Source: an uncultured Bacteroidales bacterium
Lineage (GTDB): Bacteria; Bacteroidota; Bacteroidia; Bacteroidales; FEN-979
DNA: 49,138 bases
NCBI GenBank assembly: GCA_903837605.1
Contig: CAILVF010000069.1
Location: forward strand, 1-49,138
Direction of reading: 5' to 3'
Both the position numbers and the translations under genes were made by a program. The notes under the pieces are model-generated. The model was given only the letters and a program-made list of their open reading frames with translations, was not told where the DNA came from and did not search any database. This document shows positions 17,891-25,204 of the stretch, piece by piece. How positions within the stretch are numbered: the first letter of the stretch is position 1; every line of letters starts with the position of its first letter.

Positions 17891-18430
17891 ATGGAACCTA
17901 AACGCTTATACCGTAGCCTCACCGACCGCAAAATAGCGGGCGTTGCCGGAGGCCTTGCTGAATATTTCGACACGGATCCCTTACTTCTCCGTCTCGCTTT
18001 TGTTGTTCTCGCACTTGCCGGTGGCGGCGGTGTCCTGGTCTATTTCATTCTTTGGATCGTGACCCCCGAAAAACCGGTCTCCTACGAACAGTTCAAATCA
18101 CAACCCAATGCCGGATCCGCTACCGGTGCTGAAACCGGCGGACCAGCTGACCCTTTCAAGCCCCAGGACCCTTTTGCAAAACAGGACCCTTTCGCAAAAC
18201 AAGATCCTTTTAAACCGGCCGATACTTCAAGGCCCCCAAACGGCGACCCTTTTAAAGAACACGAAAAAGGCAAAGGCAGCCTTGTAGGCGGTCTCGTCCT
18301 CATCACCCTTGGAGCCCTTTTCCTTGTCAACCAACTCGTTCCGAATGTTGATTTCGGAGACCTCTGGCCCCTTCTCCTTGTAGTTATTGGCGGCGGGCTG
18401 CTCATTAATGCTTTTACCGGTAAAAAATAA
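17891..18430 (+). CDS. PspC-domain envelope stress protein with DPF repeats
   Basis: 179 residues. Residues 1-60 form a PspC domain (LYRSLTDRKIAGVAGGLAEYFDTDP then a glycine-rich helix LAGGGGVLVYFILWIV). A Pro/Asp-rich linker follows, with repeated DPFAKQ/DPFKP units at about 90-125, which should be disordered. The C-terminus has a LiaI/LiaF-type pair of hydrophobic segments (LVLITLGALFLVNQL and LWPLLLVVIGGGLLI). PspC proteins sit in the inner membrane and take part in envelope stress responses; the exact job here is unknown. The LiaF-like gene follows 19 bases later, suggesting they act together. Confidence 0.82.
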   Translation: MEPKRLYRSLTDRKIAGVAGGLAEYFDTDPLLLRLAFVVLALAGGGGVLVYFILWIVTPEKPVSYEQFKSQPNAGSATGAETGGPADPFKPQDPFAKQDPFAKQDPFKPADTSRPPNGDPFKEHEKGKGSLVGGLVLITLGALFLVNQLVPNVDFGDLWPLLLVVIGGGLLINAFTGKK

Positions 18431-18449
18431 ATTTCACGATATTAATATA

Positions 18450-19391
18450 ATGCATATGAAATTCAGACATGTTTTCTGGCCCGTTATCCTGATCGCTCTC
18501 GGACTGCTGATCCTGCTGAGCAACCTGGGATTCGTTAATTCAGGATGGCGCATCCTCTGGAACCTCTGGCCCCTGATCCTCGTTTTCTGGGGAATTGCAG
18601 TGCTTCCTATCAAGGATCTGTATAAAATCATTTCGGTCATCATCATCCTCGCATTTACTGTGACTTTCTTTAACCGCCTTACTGAAAAATCTCCCTGGTG
18701 GGGATTTCATAATGGCTGGCGGAACCATTACGACTGGAGCGATGATGAGAATGATTCTTCTTCAAGGACCTATTCAGAACAGAATCTCAGCGTACCGGCC
18801 GATTCCCTTACCAAACACGGAGTTCTTGACCTTGATGCCGCAGCCGGTTCCTTTACCATCGAAGGACTGACTTCCGATTTTTTAAGCTTCCATAAATCAG
18901 GCGATATAGGCAACTATTCCCTTACATCAAAAGATACCCTTGGAGTGAAAAGGATCAACCTCTCGCTTGAAAAGGACCATGTGAGAAGTTCCGTTCACAG
19001 TAATAAAGTGGATATCAAACTGAATGAAAAACCTTCATGGAAAATGATATTCGACATTGGTGCGGCAGAAATGAACCTCGATCTGACTAACTATATCATT
19101 GATACAGTTTCTGTAGATGCAGGAGCTTCATCAATCAAAATGAAACTGGGAGATAAAAGCCCTTGTACCCATGTATCGCTGAATGCGGGAGCTTCATCAA
19201 TTAAGGTTGAAGTGCCCGAAGGTACGGGCTGCCAGATCAACTCAGAGTCTTTCCTGATCAGTCGTAATTTTAAAGGATTCGATAAAAAAGCTGACCGGAT
19301 GTATCAGACTTCGAACTTCAACAGTAGTAAGAAGAAGATCTATATCACTATAGAAACCGCTGTCTCAAGTATTGAAGTGAATCGCTATTGA
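18450..19391 (+). CDS. LiaF-like membrane protein with toastrack domain
   Basis: 313 residues from the ATG at 18450 (a second ATG lies two codons later); upstream in-frame starts fall inside the PspC gene. The N-terminus has three short hydrophobic segments typical of LiaF transmembrane regions (FWPVILIALGLLILLSNLG, LWPLILVFWGIAVL, IISVIIILAFTVTFF). A polar, Asp/Ser-rich stretch follows, then a beta-helical C-terminal domain with repeated DAGASSIKM / NAGASSIKV strands, as in LiaF/VloM-like proteins. In Firmicutes LiaF inhibits the LiaRS system; in Bacteroidota the role is undefined. Its end overlaps the convergent hydrolase by seven bases. Confidence 0.78.
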   Translation: MHMKFRHVFWPVILIALGLLILLSNLGFVNSGWRILWNLWPLILVFWGIAVLPIKDLYKIISVIIILAFTVTFFNRLTEKSPWWGFHNGWRNHYDWSDDENDSSSRTYSEQNLSVPADSLTKHGVLDLDAAAGSFTIEGLTSDFLSFHKSGDIGNYSLTSKDTLGVKRINLSLEKDHVRSSVHSNKVDIKLNEKPSWKMIFDIGAAEMNLDLTNYIIDTVSVDAGASSIKMKLGDKSPCTHVSLNAGASSIKVEVPEGTGCQINSESFLISRNFKGFDKKADRMYQTSNFNSSKKKIYITIETAVSSIEVNRY

Positions 19392-20155
19392 TCCAGAAAA
19401 GCCCTGAGGGCTTCCAGGAATTCCCCGGGTGAATCTGAGTGAACCCAATGTCCGGCCCCCGGAATGGTCTTCACACTTGCCCCGGGGAATTTATTTTTGA
19501 GCTCCGCAATATCCTCATCCCTTATATAATCCGAATGCCCGCCCCGTATGAACAATACCGGGCCGGTATATTGTGAGCTTATATCGGCAGTTTCGAAAAC
19601 ATTTAAAAGATTTTCATTTATTGCCTCCAGGTTCAACCTCCAGTCAAGGGTCTTATTATCGCGCCAGTAAACGTTTTTTAAAAGAAATTGCCTTAATCTC
19701 TGGCCGGGAACCTTCTCAACAAGCTGCTTATCCACATCCGAACGCGCTGAAACCTTTGAAAAATCTACGCCCAGCATAGCGTCGATCAGCGCCTGGTGTT
19801 CGGTATTAACTCCTGATTTGCGCAGGCTGATATCCACAATGACCAGCTTTTTTATTTTCTGCGGATGATGGAGCGCGAAGTACATGGCCGTTTTCCCGCC
19901 AAGCGAATGACCCATCAGCACGATGTTCTCAAGCTTGTATTCTTCGGTCAACTCCAGCAGATCATCCTCGAGCACATTAAAGTTGAACATCGTACTATGC
20001 GGTGACTGCCCGTGATTGCGAAGATCGGGAACGTAAACAGTATACTGCTCGCCAAGTACACGCGCTAGGCTCACCCAATTGTCAGAGATACCAAACAGTC
20101 CATGCAAAATGACCATGGGTGGACCGCTTCCAAATTGCCTGCAGAACAGCTTCAT
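19385..20155 (-). CDS. Alpha/beta-fold hydrolase (YbfF-type esterase)
   Basis: 256 residues. The oxyanion motif HGLFGISDNW (18-27), DLRNHGQSP (44-52) and the nucleophile elbow GHSLGG with S84 are visible. The acid is probably in HSDYIRDED and the histidine in GAGHWVHSD. These features match the YbfF-like carboxylesterase group, which cleaves small acyl esters or acyl-CoA thioesters in the cytoplasm; the physiological substrate is unknown. It is divergent from kamA with about 220 bases between the starts. Confidence 0.88.
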   Translation of the reverse strand: MKLFCRQFGSGPPMVILHGLFGISDNWVSLARVLGEQYTVYVPDLRNHGQSPHSTMFNFNVLEDDLLELTEEYKLENIVLMGHSLGGKTAMYFALHHPQKIKKLVIVDISLRKSGVNTEHQALIDAMLGVDFSKVSARSDVDKQLVEKVPGQRLRQFLLKNVYWRDNKTLDWRLNLEAINENLLNVFETADISSQYTGPVLFIRGGHSDYIRDEDIAELKNKFPGASVKTIPGAGHWVHSDSPGEFLEALRAFLDQ

Positions 20156-20206
20156 TTAGAGGAAGTTTATTAACAAATTCCTGTTAACAAAATCTATGAG
20201 ATTTGT

Positions 20207-20247
20207 CAAAAATAAATAAAAATCCATGGATATGCGATGTATTTTTG
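20207..20247. promoter_or_regulatory. Possible divergent -7 boxes between hydrolase and kamA
   Basis: TATTTTTG occurs on the minus strand (20214-20207) toward the hydrolase and on the plus strand (20240-20247) toward kamA. Neither has a clear -33 TTG. If the plus box is used, kamA has a 5' leader of more than 120 AT-rich bases with no obvious hairpin or riboswitch that I can recognise. Confidence 0.3.
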
Positions 20248-20379
20248 TACGCGAAAAAAATAGTATCTGAAAGTTTATTAATTCTTTATATACTATTTTG
20301 GAATTTCAACGTTTGTTCATCCGATTTAATATAATAAACTTCATTAATTAAATATCAATTGAATACTCAAAAAAGAGAA

Positions 20380-21648
20380 ATGGAAAAATCACCCAACGAG
20401 AAGCTGGCCGTGCCTCGTCCGGAACTCTCAGAAGACGAAGAGCCTCCAAGTAAACCATCTTTCATCGATGAAGCATCCTTCCTGGATGAATATCTCAAAT
20501 CGCGAAGCGATCGCGACAAATCCCTGACCTCTGAACGTTCTCTTGCCTTTATGCAGGAATTTTTTCCTGAGGCAACACTTAAGGACTGGAATAACTGGCA
20601 CTGGCAGATCAAGAACAGTGCACGTTCAATTCATCAGCTATCAAGGTTTATTGCACTCTCCGACAACGAAGTCAAGCCCGATGGGAACAATCATTCCCTG
20701 CCGTTGCGGATAACCCCCTATTACATAAGCCTGCTCGACAGGATCAATGCCGATCATCCCTTGCGTAAAAGCGTAGTGCCCGTATTCGATGAGTTCATCG
20801 TCCATCCGGGCGAAAACGCCGATCCGCTGTCGGAAGAGCATGACAGCCCTGTTGAAAATATTGTCCACCGTTACCCCGACCGCGTGTTGTTTCTTGTCAC
20901 GGGTTTCTGTTCCACCTACTGCAGGTATTGCACACGCACACGCATGGTGGCCAAGGACAAATGCCATGTTGGCGTCAAAGCATGGGAAGCCGGGCTGGAA
21001 TATATCCAGAACCATACCGAGATCCGTGATGTGCTGATCTCAGGCGGCGACCCGTTCACCATGCCCGACCTGCATCTCGAATACCTGCTTTCACGCCTCC
21101 GTGGAATACCGCATGTGGAGATCATCCGCATTGGCACGAAAGTCCCGGTGGTTCTGCCCCAGCGTATAACACGCCCTTTGGTAAACATGCTCAAGAAGTA
21201 CCATCCTTTATTCCTCAGCATCCATTTCACGCATGCCGATGAGCTTACAGCCGAAGTTAAGGAAGCCTGTGAAAAGCTTGCCAATGCAGGGATTCCGCTC
21301 GGGAGCCAGACGGTTCTTCTGAAAGGCGTTAACGACGATGTGAAGGTGATGACGAACCTTATGCATGCCTTGCTGCGCGCCAGGGTTAAGCCTTATTATA
21401 TCTACCAGTGCGACCCTGTCCTCGGCACGGGCCATTTCAGGACTACGATCAAAAAGGGCCTGGATATCATGGAAGGCCTGAGGGGCCATACCAGCGGTTA
21501 TGCCGTTCCCACTTACGTGGTTGACGCGCCTGGCGGGGGCGGGAAGATCCCCCTCCTGCCCGATTATTACATGGGCAAGGATGAAGACGGCTATGCCCGG
21601 CTCAGGAATTTCGAAAACAAGGAATTCCAATATCCTGATTTTTCTTAG
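20380..21648 (+). CDS. kamA: KamA-family radical SAM aminomutase, probably lysine 2,3-aminomutase
   Basis: 422 residues from the ATG at 20380, preceded by AAAAAGAG; an upstream TTG is less likely. Radical SAM cysteines C177, C181 and C184 (CSTYCRYC) bind the iron-sulfur cluster and SAM. The PLP lysine is K389 in PGGGGK. D345 (YQCD) and D382 (VVDA) align with D293 and D330 of clostridial lysine aminomutase, which hold the lysine epsilon-amino group. Glutamate aminomutases replace them with Lys and Asn, so L-lysine to L-beta-lysine is the likely reaction. The N-terminal WNNWHWQIKN element is typical of full-length enzymes and not of the shorter EpmB. Two ATP-grasp genes and a GNAT follow, suggesting a beta-lysine product pathway. 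Confidence 0.85.
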   Translation: MEKSPNEKLAVPRPELSEDEEPPSKPSFIDEASFLDEYLKSRSDRDKSLTSERSLAFMQEFFPEATLKDWNNWHWQIKNSARSIHQLSRFIALSDNEVKPDGNNHSLPLRITPYYISLLDRINADHPLRKSVVPVFDEFIVHPGENADPLSEEHDSPVENIVHRYPDRVLFLVTGFCSTYCRYCTRTRMVAKDKCHVGVKAWEAGLEYIQNHTEIRDVLISGGDPFTMPDLHLEYLLSRLRGIPHVEIIRIGTKVPVVLPQRITRPLVNMLKKYHPLFLSIHFTHADELTAEVKEACEKLANAGIPLGSQTVLLKGVNDDVKVMTNLMHALLRARVKPYYIYQCDPVLGTGHFRTTIKKGLDIMEGLRGHTSGYAVPTYVVDAPGGGGKIPLLPDYYMGKDEDGYARLRNFENKEFQYPDFS

Positions 21649-21651
21649 CCT

Positions 21652-22632
21652 ATGGTAGTCGGCCTTACTTATGACCTGCGGTCAGATTATCTGAAAGAAG
21701 GTTTTTCGGAAGAAGAAACAGCAGAATTTGACCGCGAAAGTACGGTCGATGCTATTGACAATACCCTTCAGCAACTTGGTTATTCAACAGTCCGTATAGG
21801 ACATGTGAGGCATCTTGTGCAGAAACTGGCCGGTGGCGAACGCTGGGACCTGGTGTTCAATATCTGCGAAGGGATGTACGGCATGGGCCGTGAAGCCCAG
21901 GTGCCTGCATTGCTCGACGCCTATAACATACCCTACGTTTTTTCCGACCCACTTGTCCTTGCCCTCACATTACATAAGGGAATGACCAAACACGTGGTGA
22001 GGGATTGCGGCGTGCCCACCCCCGATTTTGCAGAGGTTAAGATGAAGGCCGATATCGCCCTGGTTAATCTCCCTTATCCTCTTTTTGTCAAGCCGCTGGG
22101 CGAGGGTACAGGCAAGGGCATAGATTCGAAAAGCAAGGTCAGCACAGCTGCTGAACTGGAAGCGGTATGCATGGAACTCCTGCCGCGTTTTGAACAGGGA
22201 CTTATCATTGAAACCTACCTGCCCGGCCGCGAATTTACAGTCGGTATTACAGGCACAGGCTTAAAAGCAAGATGTGTAGGCGTGATGGAAGTAATCCTGG
22301 GTACCGGGGCCGAAGCTGATGCCTATACTTATGTGAATAAGGAAGAATGTGAAGAAAGGGTCCAGTACAGGATTGTATCCGATGAACTCGCCAACCGCTG
22401 TGCACAGGTTTCACTTGATGCCTGGCGGGCCCTGAACTGCAGGGATGGCGGAAGAGTTGACATCCGCCTGGATACAGAAGGTAATCCGGGATTCATGGAA
22501 GTAAACCCGCTCGCAGGGCTTCATCCCGAACATTCCGACCTGCCCATCATCTGCAACCTCCAGGGAATACCTTACCTGAAACTGATGGGATGGATCATGG
22601 ACTCGGCGGTGGAAAGAGTGAGGGCTGGATAG
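21652..22632 (+). CDS. ATP-grasp ligase, D-Ala-D-Ala ligase-like (first of two)
   Basis: 326 residues starting three bases after the kamA stop. The ATP-grasp fold is seen in NICEG (substrate edge), the lysine strand LFVKPLGEGTGKGI (ATP binding), IIETYLPGREFTVGI and the metal-binding end VDIRLD...FMEVNPLAGLHPEHSDLP. This resembles Ddl enzymes, which join a carboxylate to an amine through an acyl phosphate. The ending differs from peptidoglycan Ddl (EVN then TLPGMT in true ligases), and the neighbours do not include cell wall genes. It may therefore ligate beta-lysine or an acetylated form to another amino acid. The reaction is inferred only. Confidence 0.8.
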   Translation: MVVGLTYDLRSDYLKEGFSEEETAEFDRESTVDAIDNTLQQLGYSTVRIGHVRHLVQKLAGGERWDLVFNICEGMYGMGREAQVPALLDAYNIPYVFSDPLVLALTLHKGMTKHVVRDCGVPTPDFAEVKMKADIALVNLPYPLFVKPLGEGTGKGIDSKSKVSTAAELEAVCMELLPRFEQGLIIETYLPGREFTVGITGTGLKARCVGVMEVILGTGAEADAYTYVNKEECEERVQYRIVSDELANRCAQVSLDAWRALNCRDGGRVDIRLDTEGNPGFMEVNPLAGLHPEHSDLPIICNLQGIPYLKLMGWIMDSAVERVRAG

Positions 22633-22712
22633 CTGGTTAACTGGGTTACTGGGAAACTGGGAAACTGGGAAACTGGGAAACTGGGAAACTGGGAAACTGG
22701 GAAACTGGATAT
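22633..22712. repeat. 8-bp tandem array (CTGGGAAA), about 10 units
   Basis: The array starts directly after the stop codon of the first ATP-grasp gene with CTGGTTAA and CTGGGTTA, then seven CTGGGAAA units, then CTGGATAT. Inverted units (ATCCAGT) reappear at 22712-22754, followed by a small hairpin GGCGC-GAA-GCGCC near 22756-22768. The unit CTGGnnnn matches the reverse complement of the array at 14552. Confidence 0.95.
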
Positions 22713-22813
22713 CCAGTAATCGCTGCGCAACAGTTGATCAAGTTATCCAGTTATCGGCGCGAAGCGCCTTATCCTGTTTCAAACTAAATGAATATACTTA
22801 TAACTTAAAAAGT

Positions 22814-23791
22814 ATGAAAAACAATCGCGTTGTCTTCCTCTACAACAGGATGAGCGAAAACCCGAAAGATGATGAACTCGATGTTGTAAGGCAGATGAGG
22901 TTCATTAAAAAGGCTCTCAAAGTGCTGGGGTACGAATCCTTTGAAGTCCCTTTCGACATCCACCTCGATGAAGTCATCGCGCAGCTGAAAAAGATGAAGC
23001 CGCTCCTGGTCTTCAATATGGTGGAAATGATGGAAGGAACCGGAGCCCTGCTTCATATCAGCCCGTCCATCCTGAATGTCCTGAAAATCCCGTATACCGG
23101 CGTACAGCTCGAGGCCATGTTCCTTACTACAAGTAAAGTTCTGGGTAAACAGCAGATGAGGCTTCATGGCCTGCCCACTTCCGACTGGTATACCCTCAAT
23201 CAGCTGGGCAAACTTAAGAAGGATGAAACATATATTGCAAAACCCATCTGGGAAGACGGTTCCCTCGGCCTTGACGAGGAGAACATCTTCCAGGGAAACA
23301 ATAAAGCATACATCCAAAAGCTGAAAAAGCTGAACCCAAAAGAGATCTTTATTGAGCAGTTTATCGAGGGAAGAGAATTCAACCTGTCAGTTCTTGGCGG
23401 AAAGAATGGCCCACAGGTGATGCCGCCCGCAGAGATCCTGTTCAAGGATTACCCGGAAGGGAAGCACCATATCGTGGGTTATAAAGCCAAATGGACAGAG
23501 GATTCATTTGAATACAACCACACACCACGAACCTTCCGCTATAAGAAGGAAGACCTGCCCCTGGTGGAAGAACTGAAATCCATCGCAATTAAATGCTGGC
23601 ATGCATTTGAACTCAGGGGGTACGTAAGGGTCGATTTCAGGGTTGATAAAAACAAAAAACCCTACATCCTCGAAATCAACGGGAATCCCTGCATTGCGCC
23701 CGAAAGCGGGTATGTCGCTGCCATCAAACAGGCAGGACTGACATTCCCCCAGGTTGTGGAACGCATTATAGAGGATGCGCTTAAACCGTGA
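22814..23791 (+). CDS. ATP-grasp ligase, D-Ala-D-Ala ligase-like (second of two)
   Basis: 325 residues, similar in plan to the previous ATP-grasp protein but diverged. Visible elements: FNMVEMMEGTGAL near 73-85 (substrate lobe), YIAKPIWEDGSLGL (ATP lysine), FIEQFIEGREFNLSVLGG, and the Mg-binding end VDFRVD...ILEINGNPCIAPESGYVAA. Paralogous ligases in a row usually add two different residues, or act as a heterodimer. The gap from the first ligase is 181 bases, filled by repeats. The absence of murein genes nearby argues against a cell wall Ddl. Product and order of reactions unknown. Confidence 0.78.
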   Translation: MKNNRVVFLYNRMSENPKDDELDVVRQMRFIKKALKVLGYESFEVPFDIHLDEVIAQLKKMKPLLVFNMVEMMEGTGALLHISPSILNVLKIPYTGVQLEAMFLTTSKVLGKQQMRLHGLPTSDWYTLNQLGKLKKDETYIAKPIWEDGSLGLDEENIFQGNNKAYIQKLKKLNPKEIFIEQFIEGREFNLSVLGGKNGPQVMPPAEILFKDYPEGKHHIVGYKAKWTEDSFEYNHTPRTFRYKKEDLPLVEELKSIAIKCWHAFELRGYVRVDFRVDKNKKPYILEINGNPCIAPESGYVAAIKQAGLTFPQVVERIIEDALKP

Positions 23792-23794
23792 ACC

Positions 23795-23865
23795 GGGAAG
23801 CAGGAAGCGGGAAGCGGGAACCAGGAAATCGTAAATTGTAATTCGTAAATCATAAAATATAAATT
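23795..23865. repeat. Two adjoining 7-bp tandem arrays before the GNAT gene
   Basis: At 23795-23829 five units of GGGAAGC/AGGAAGC/GGGAACC type repeat with period 7. At 23831-23865 five AT-rich units (GTAAATT, GTAATTC, GTAAATC, ATAAAAT, ATAAATT) also repeat with period 7. Together they fill almost all of the gap between the second ligase and the GNAT start. Confidence 0.8.
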
Positions 23866-23868
23866 CAT

Positions 23869-24357
23869 ATGTCTGCCCCTGAAATTACTTACCGCCACCA
23901 CGTTCTTCCGGGTGACGTAACCGCAGTGAAAGAAATGGCCGAATCGACGGGCTTTTTCTATGATTTTGAAATCCCGGTTGCCGTTGAACTTGTCGAGGAT
24001 GCGCTGATTGACGGAGAACACAGTCCGTACAAATTCCTTTTTGCCGAGGTGGACGGGAAACCTGTTTCCTATACCTGCTACGGCCAAATCATGGGCACCG
24101 AAGCAGGTTATGACCTCTTCTGGATCATTACTCATAATGACTACCGCGGGAAAGGCATTGGAAAGATCATCCTGGAAGAAACCCACAGGCTTATCAAAGC
24201 ACTTGGAGGTAAATACGTAATTGCCGAAACCTCCGGCCTTGAGAAATACACCCCTACACGAAAATTTTACCTGAACTTCGGGTACAAGCTGGAAGCTGAG
24301 ATCCGCGATTATTACAAGGACGGAGATTCAAAAGCGATATATATATACAGGTTCTGA
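23869..24357 (+). CDS. GNAT-family N-acetyltransferase
   Basis: 162 residues with a complete GNAT core. The acetyl-CoA pyrophosphate loop is RGKGIGK (about residues 94-100) after the strand DLFWIITHNDY, and the late YLNFGYKLEAEIRDYY closes the fold. GNATs transfer an acetyl group to amines. As fourth gene after KamA and two ligases it could acetylate beta-lysine or its conjugate, in analogy with AblB, the beta-lysine acetyltransferase of methanogens. However, AblB is longer (about 270 residues) and this protein is not obviously that family. The gene is bracketed by heptamer arrays in opposite orientation. Substrate is inferred from context only. Confidence 0.82.
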   Translation: MSAPEITYRHHVLPGDVTAVKEMAESTGFFYDFEIPVAVELVEDALIDGEHSPYKFLFAEVDGKPVSYTCYGQIMGTEAGYDLFWIITHNDYRGKGIGKIILEETHRLIKALGGKYVIAETSGLEKYTPTRKFYLNFGYKLEAEIRDYYKDGDSKAIYIYRF

Positions 24358-24360
24358 TAT

Positions 24361-24391
24361 CCTGCTTCCTGCTTCCTGCTTCCTGCTTCCC
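24361..24391. repeat. 7-bp tandem array (CCTGCTT), four copies
   Basis: Four exact CCTGCTT units lie between the convergent GNAT and ABC ATPase genes. The reverse complement AAGCAGG matches the unit of the array at 23795, so the GNAT gene has the same word on both sides in opposite orientation. Confidence 0.9.
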
Positions 24392-25204
24392 TCATGCATA
24401 CTGTCTCCTGAAATTCGCCAGTATTTCAGTACTGAGTTTTTCCTTCTTGCGGATGTTGTCAAATTTTCCCAGCAGGTCGTCGACCGTAAGCAATTCCTTT
24501 TCCCTCGCAGGAATATCAGAGATGATCCGGCCCCTGTGCATCATAATTATGCGGGTTCCCATTTCCAGGGCCTGTTTCATCGAATGGGTTACCATGAGGG
24601 AAGTAAGTCTGTAAGAAGATACGAATTTTTCAGTGAGTTTAATAACCTGTGCAGCCGACTTGGGATCCAGCGCGGCAGTATGCTCATCGAGTAAAAGAAT
24701 CCTGGGTTTCAAAAGAACAGCCATGAGCAATGTCAATGCCTGCCTTTGTCCGCCCGACAGGGTACCTGCCGTATTGGTTATCCTGTCTTCGAGGTTCATC
24801 TCAAGATCGGCCAGCTTTAGCCTGAATTCTTTCAGAAGGGCTCTGTTGAGGCTGAATTTCGGGTAGCGGGTTTTCCCTCGGAACCATGCCATCAGCAGAT
24901 TCTCGGCAATGGTCATATCAGGGGCCGTGCTGAGGTATGGATTCTGGAACACTCTTGACAGGATTACAGCGCGGCGGTATGCCGGCCAACGTGTCACATC
25001 CTTACCGTCAAGGATAACTTTTCCTTCATCCGGCATGATATCACCTGCGATGAGGTTTAGGAGAGTCGATTTGCCCGAGCCGTTGGTACCTATCACCGTT
25101 GCAAACTCTCCTTCACCTATTGTAAGGTTGACATTGTTAAGTGCAAGTACTTCGTCAACTGAACCACGGTTGAAACGGACTGTTATGTCTTTTAGCTCGA
25201 TCAA
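24392..25204 (-). CDS. ABC transporter ATPase for the fused permease
   Basis: 270 residues starting at TTG. The TTG overlaps the stop of the permease fusion by four bases (TTGA), so translation is probably coupled. Walker A is GTNGSGKST (39-47), the signature is LSGGQ and Walker B is ILLLDEHTAALD. The EHTAALD ending is typical of ATPases paired with permeases of the ABC_sub_bind/TrpX type. It powers import of the ligand captured by the binding domains in the preceding gene. It is the last gene of the six-gene operon and ends next to a heptamer array. Confidence 0.92.
   Translation of the reverse strand: MIELKDITVRFNRGSVDEVLALNNVNLTIGEGEFATVIGTNGSGKSTLLNLIAGDIMPDEGKVILDGKDVTRWPAYRRAVILSRVFQNPYLSTAPDMTIAENLLMAWFRGKTRYPKFSLNRALLKEFRLKLADLEMNLEDRITNTAGTLSGGQRQALTLLMAVLLKPRILLLDEHTAALDPKSAAQVIKLTEKFVSSYRLTSLMVTHSMKQALEMGTRIIMMHRGRIISDIPAREKELLTVDDLLGKFDNIRKKEKLSTEILANFRRQYA

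Noticed and set aside
18387..18449. Upstream start of the LiaF-like gene
   Set aside because: Falls inside the PspC gene; the ATG at 18450 gives a proper first helix.
20359..20379. TTG start for kamA
   Set aside because: The ATG at 20380 has a better purine-rich site just upstream.
20160..20379. Lysine riboswitch before kamA
   Set aside because: The leader is AT-rich and lacks the conserved elements and hairpins of that riboswitch.
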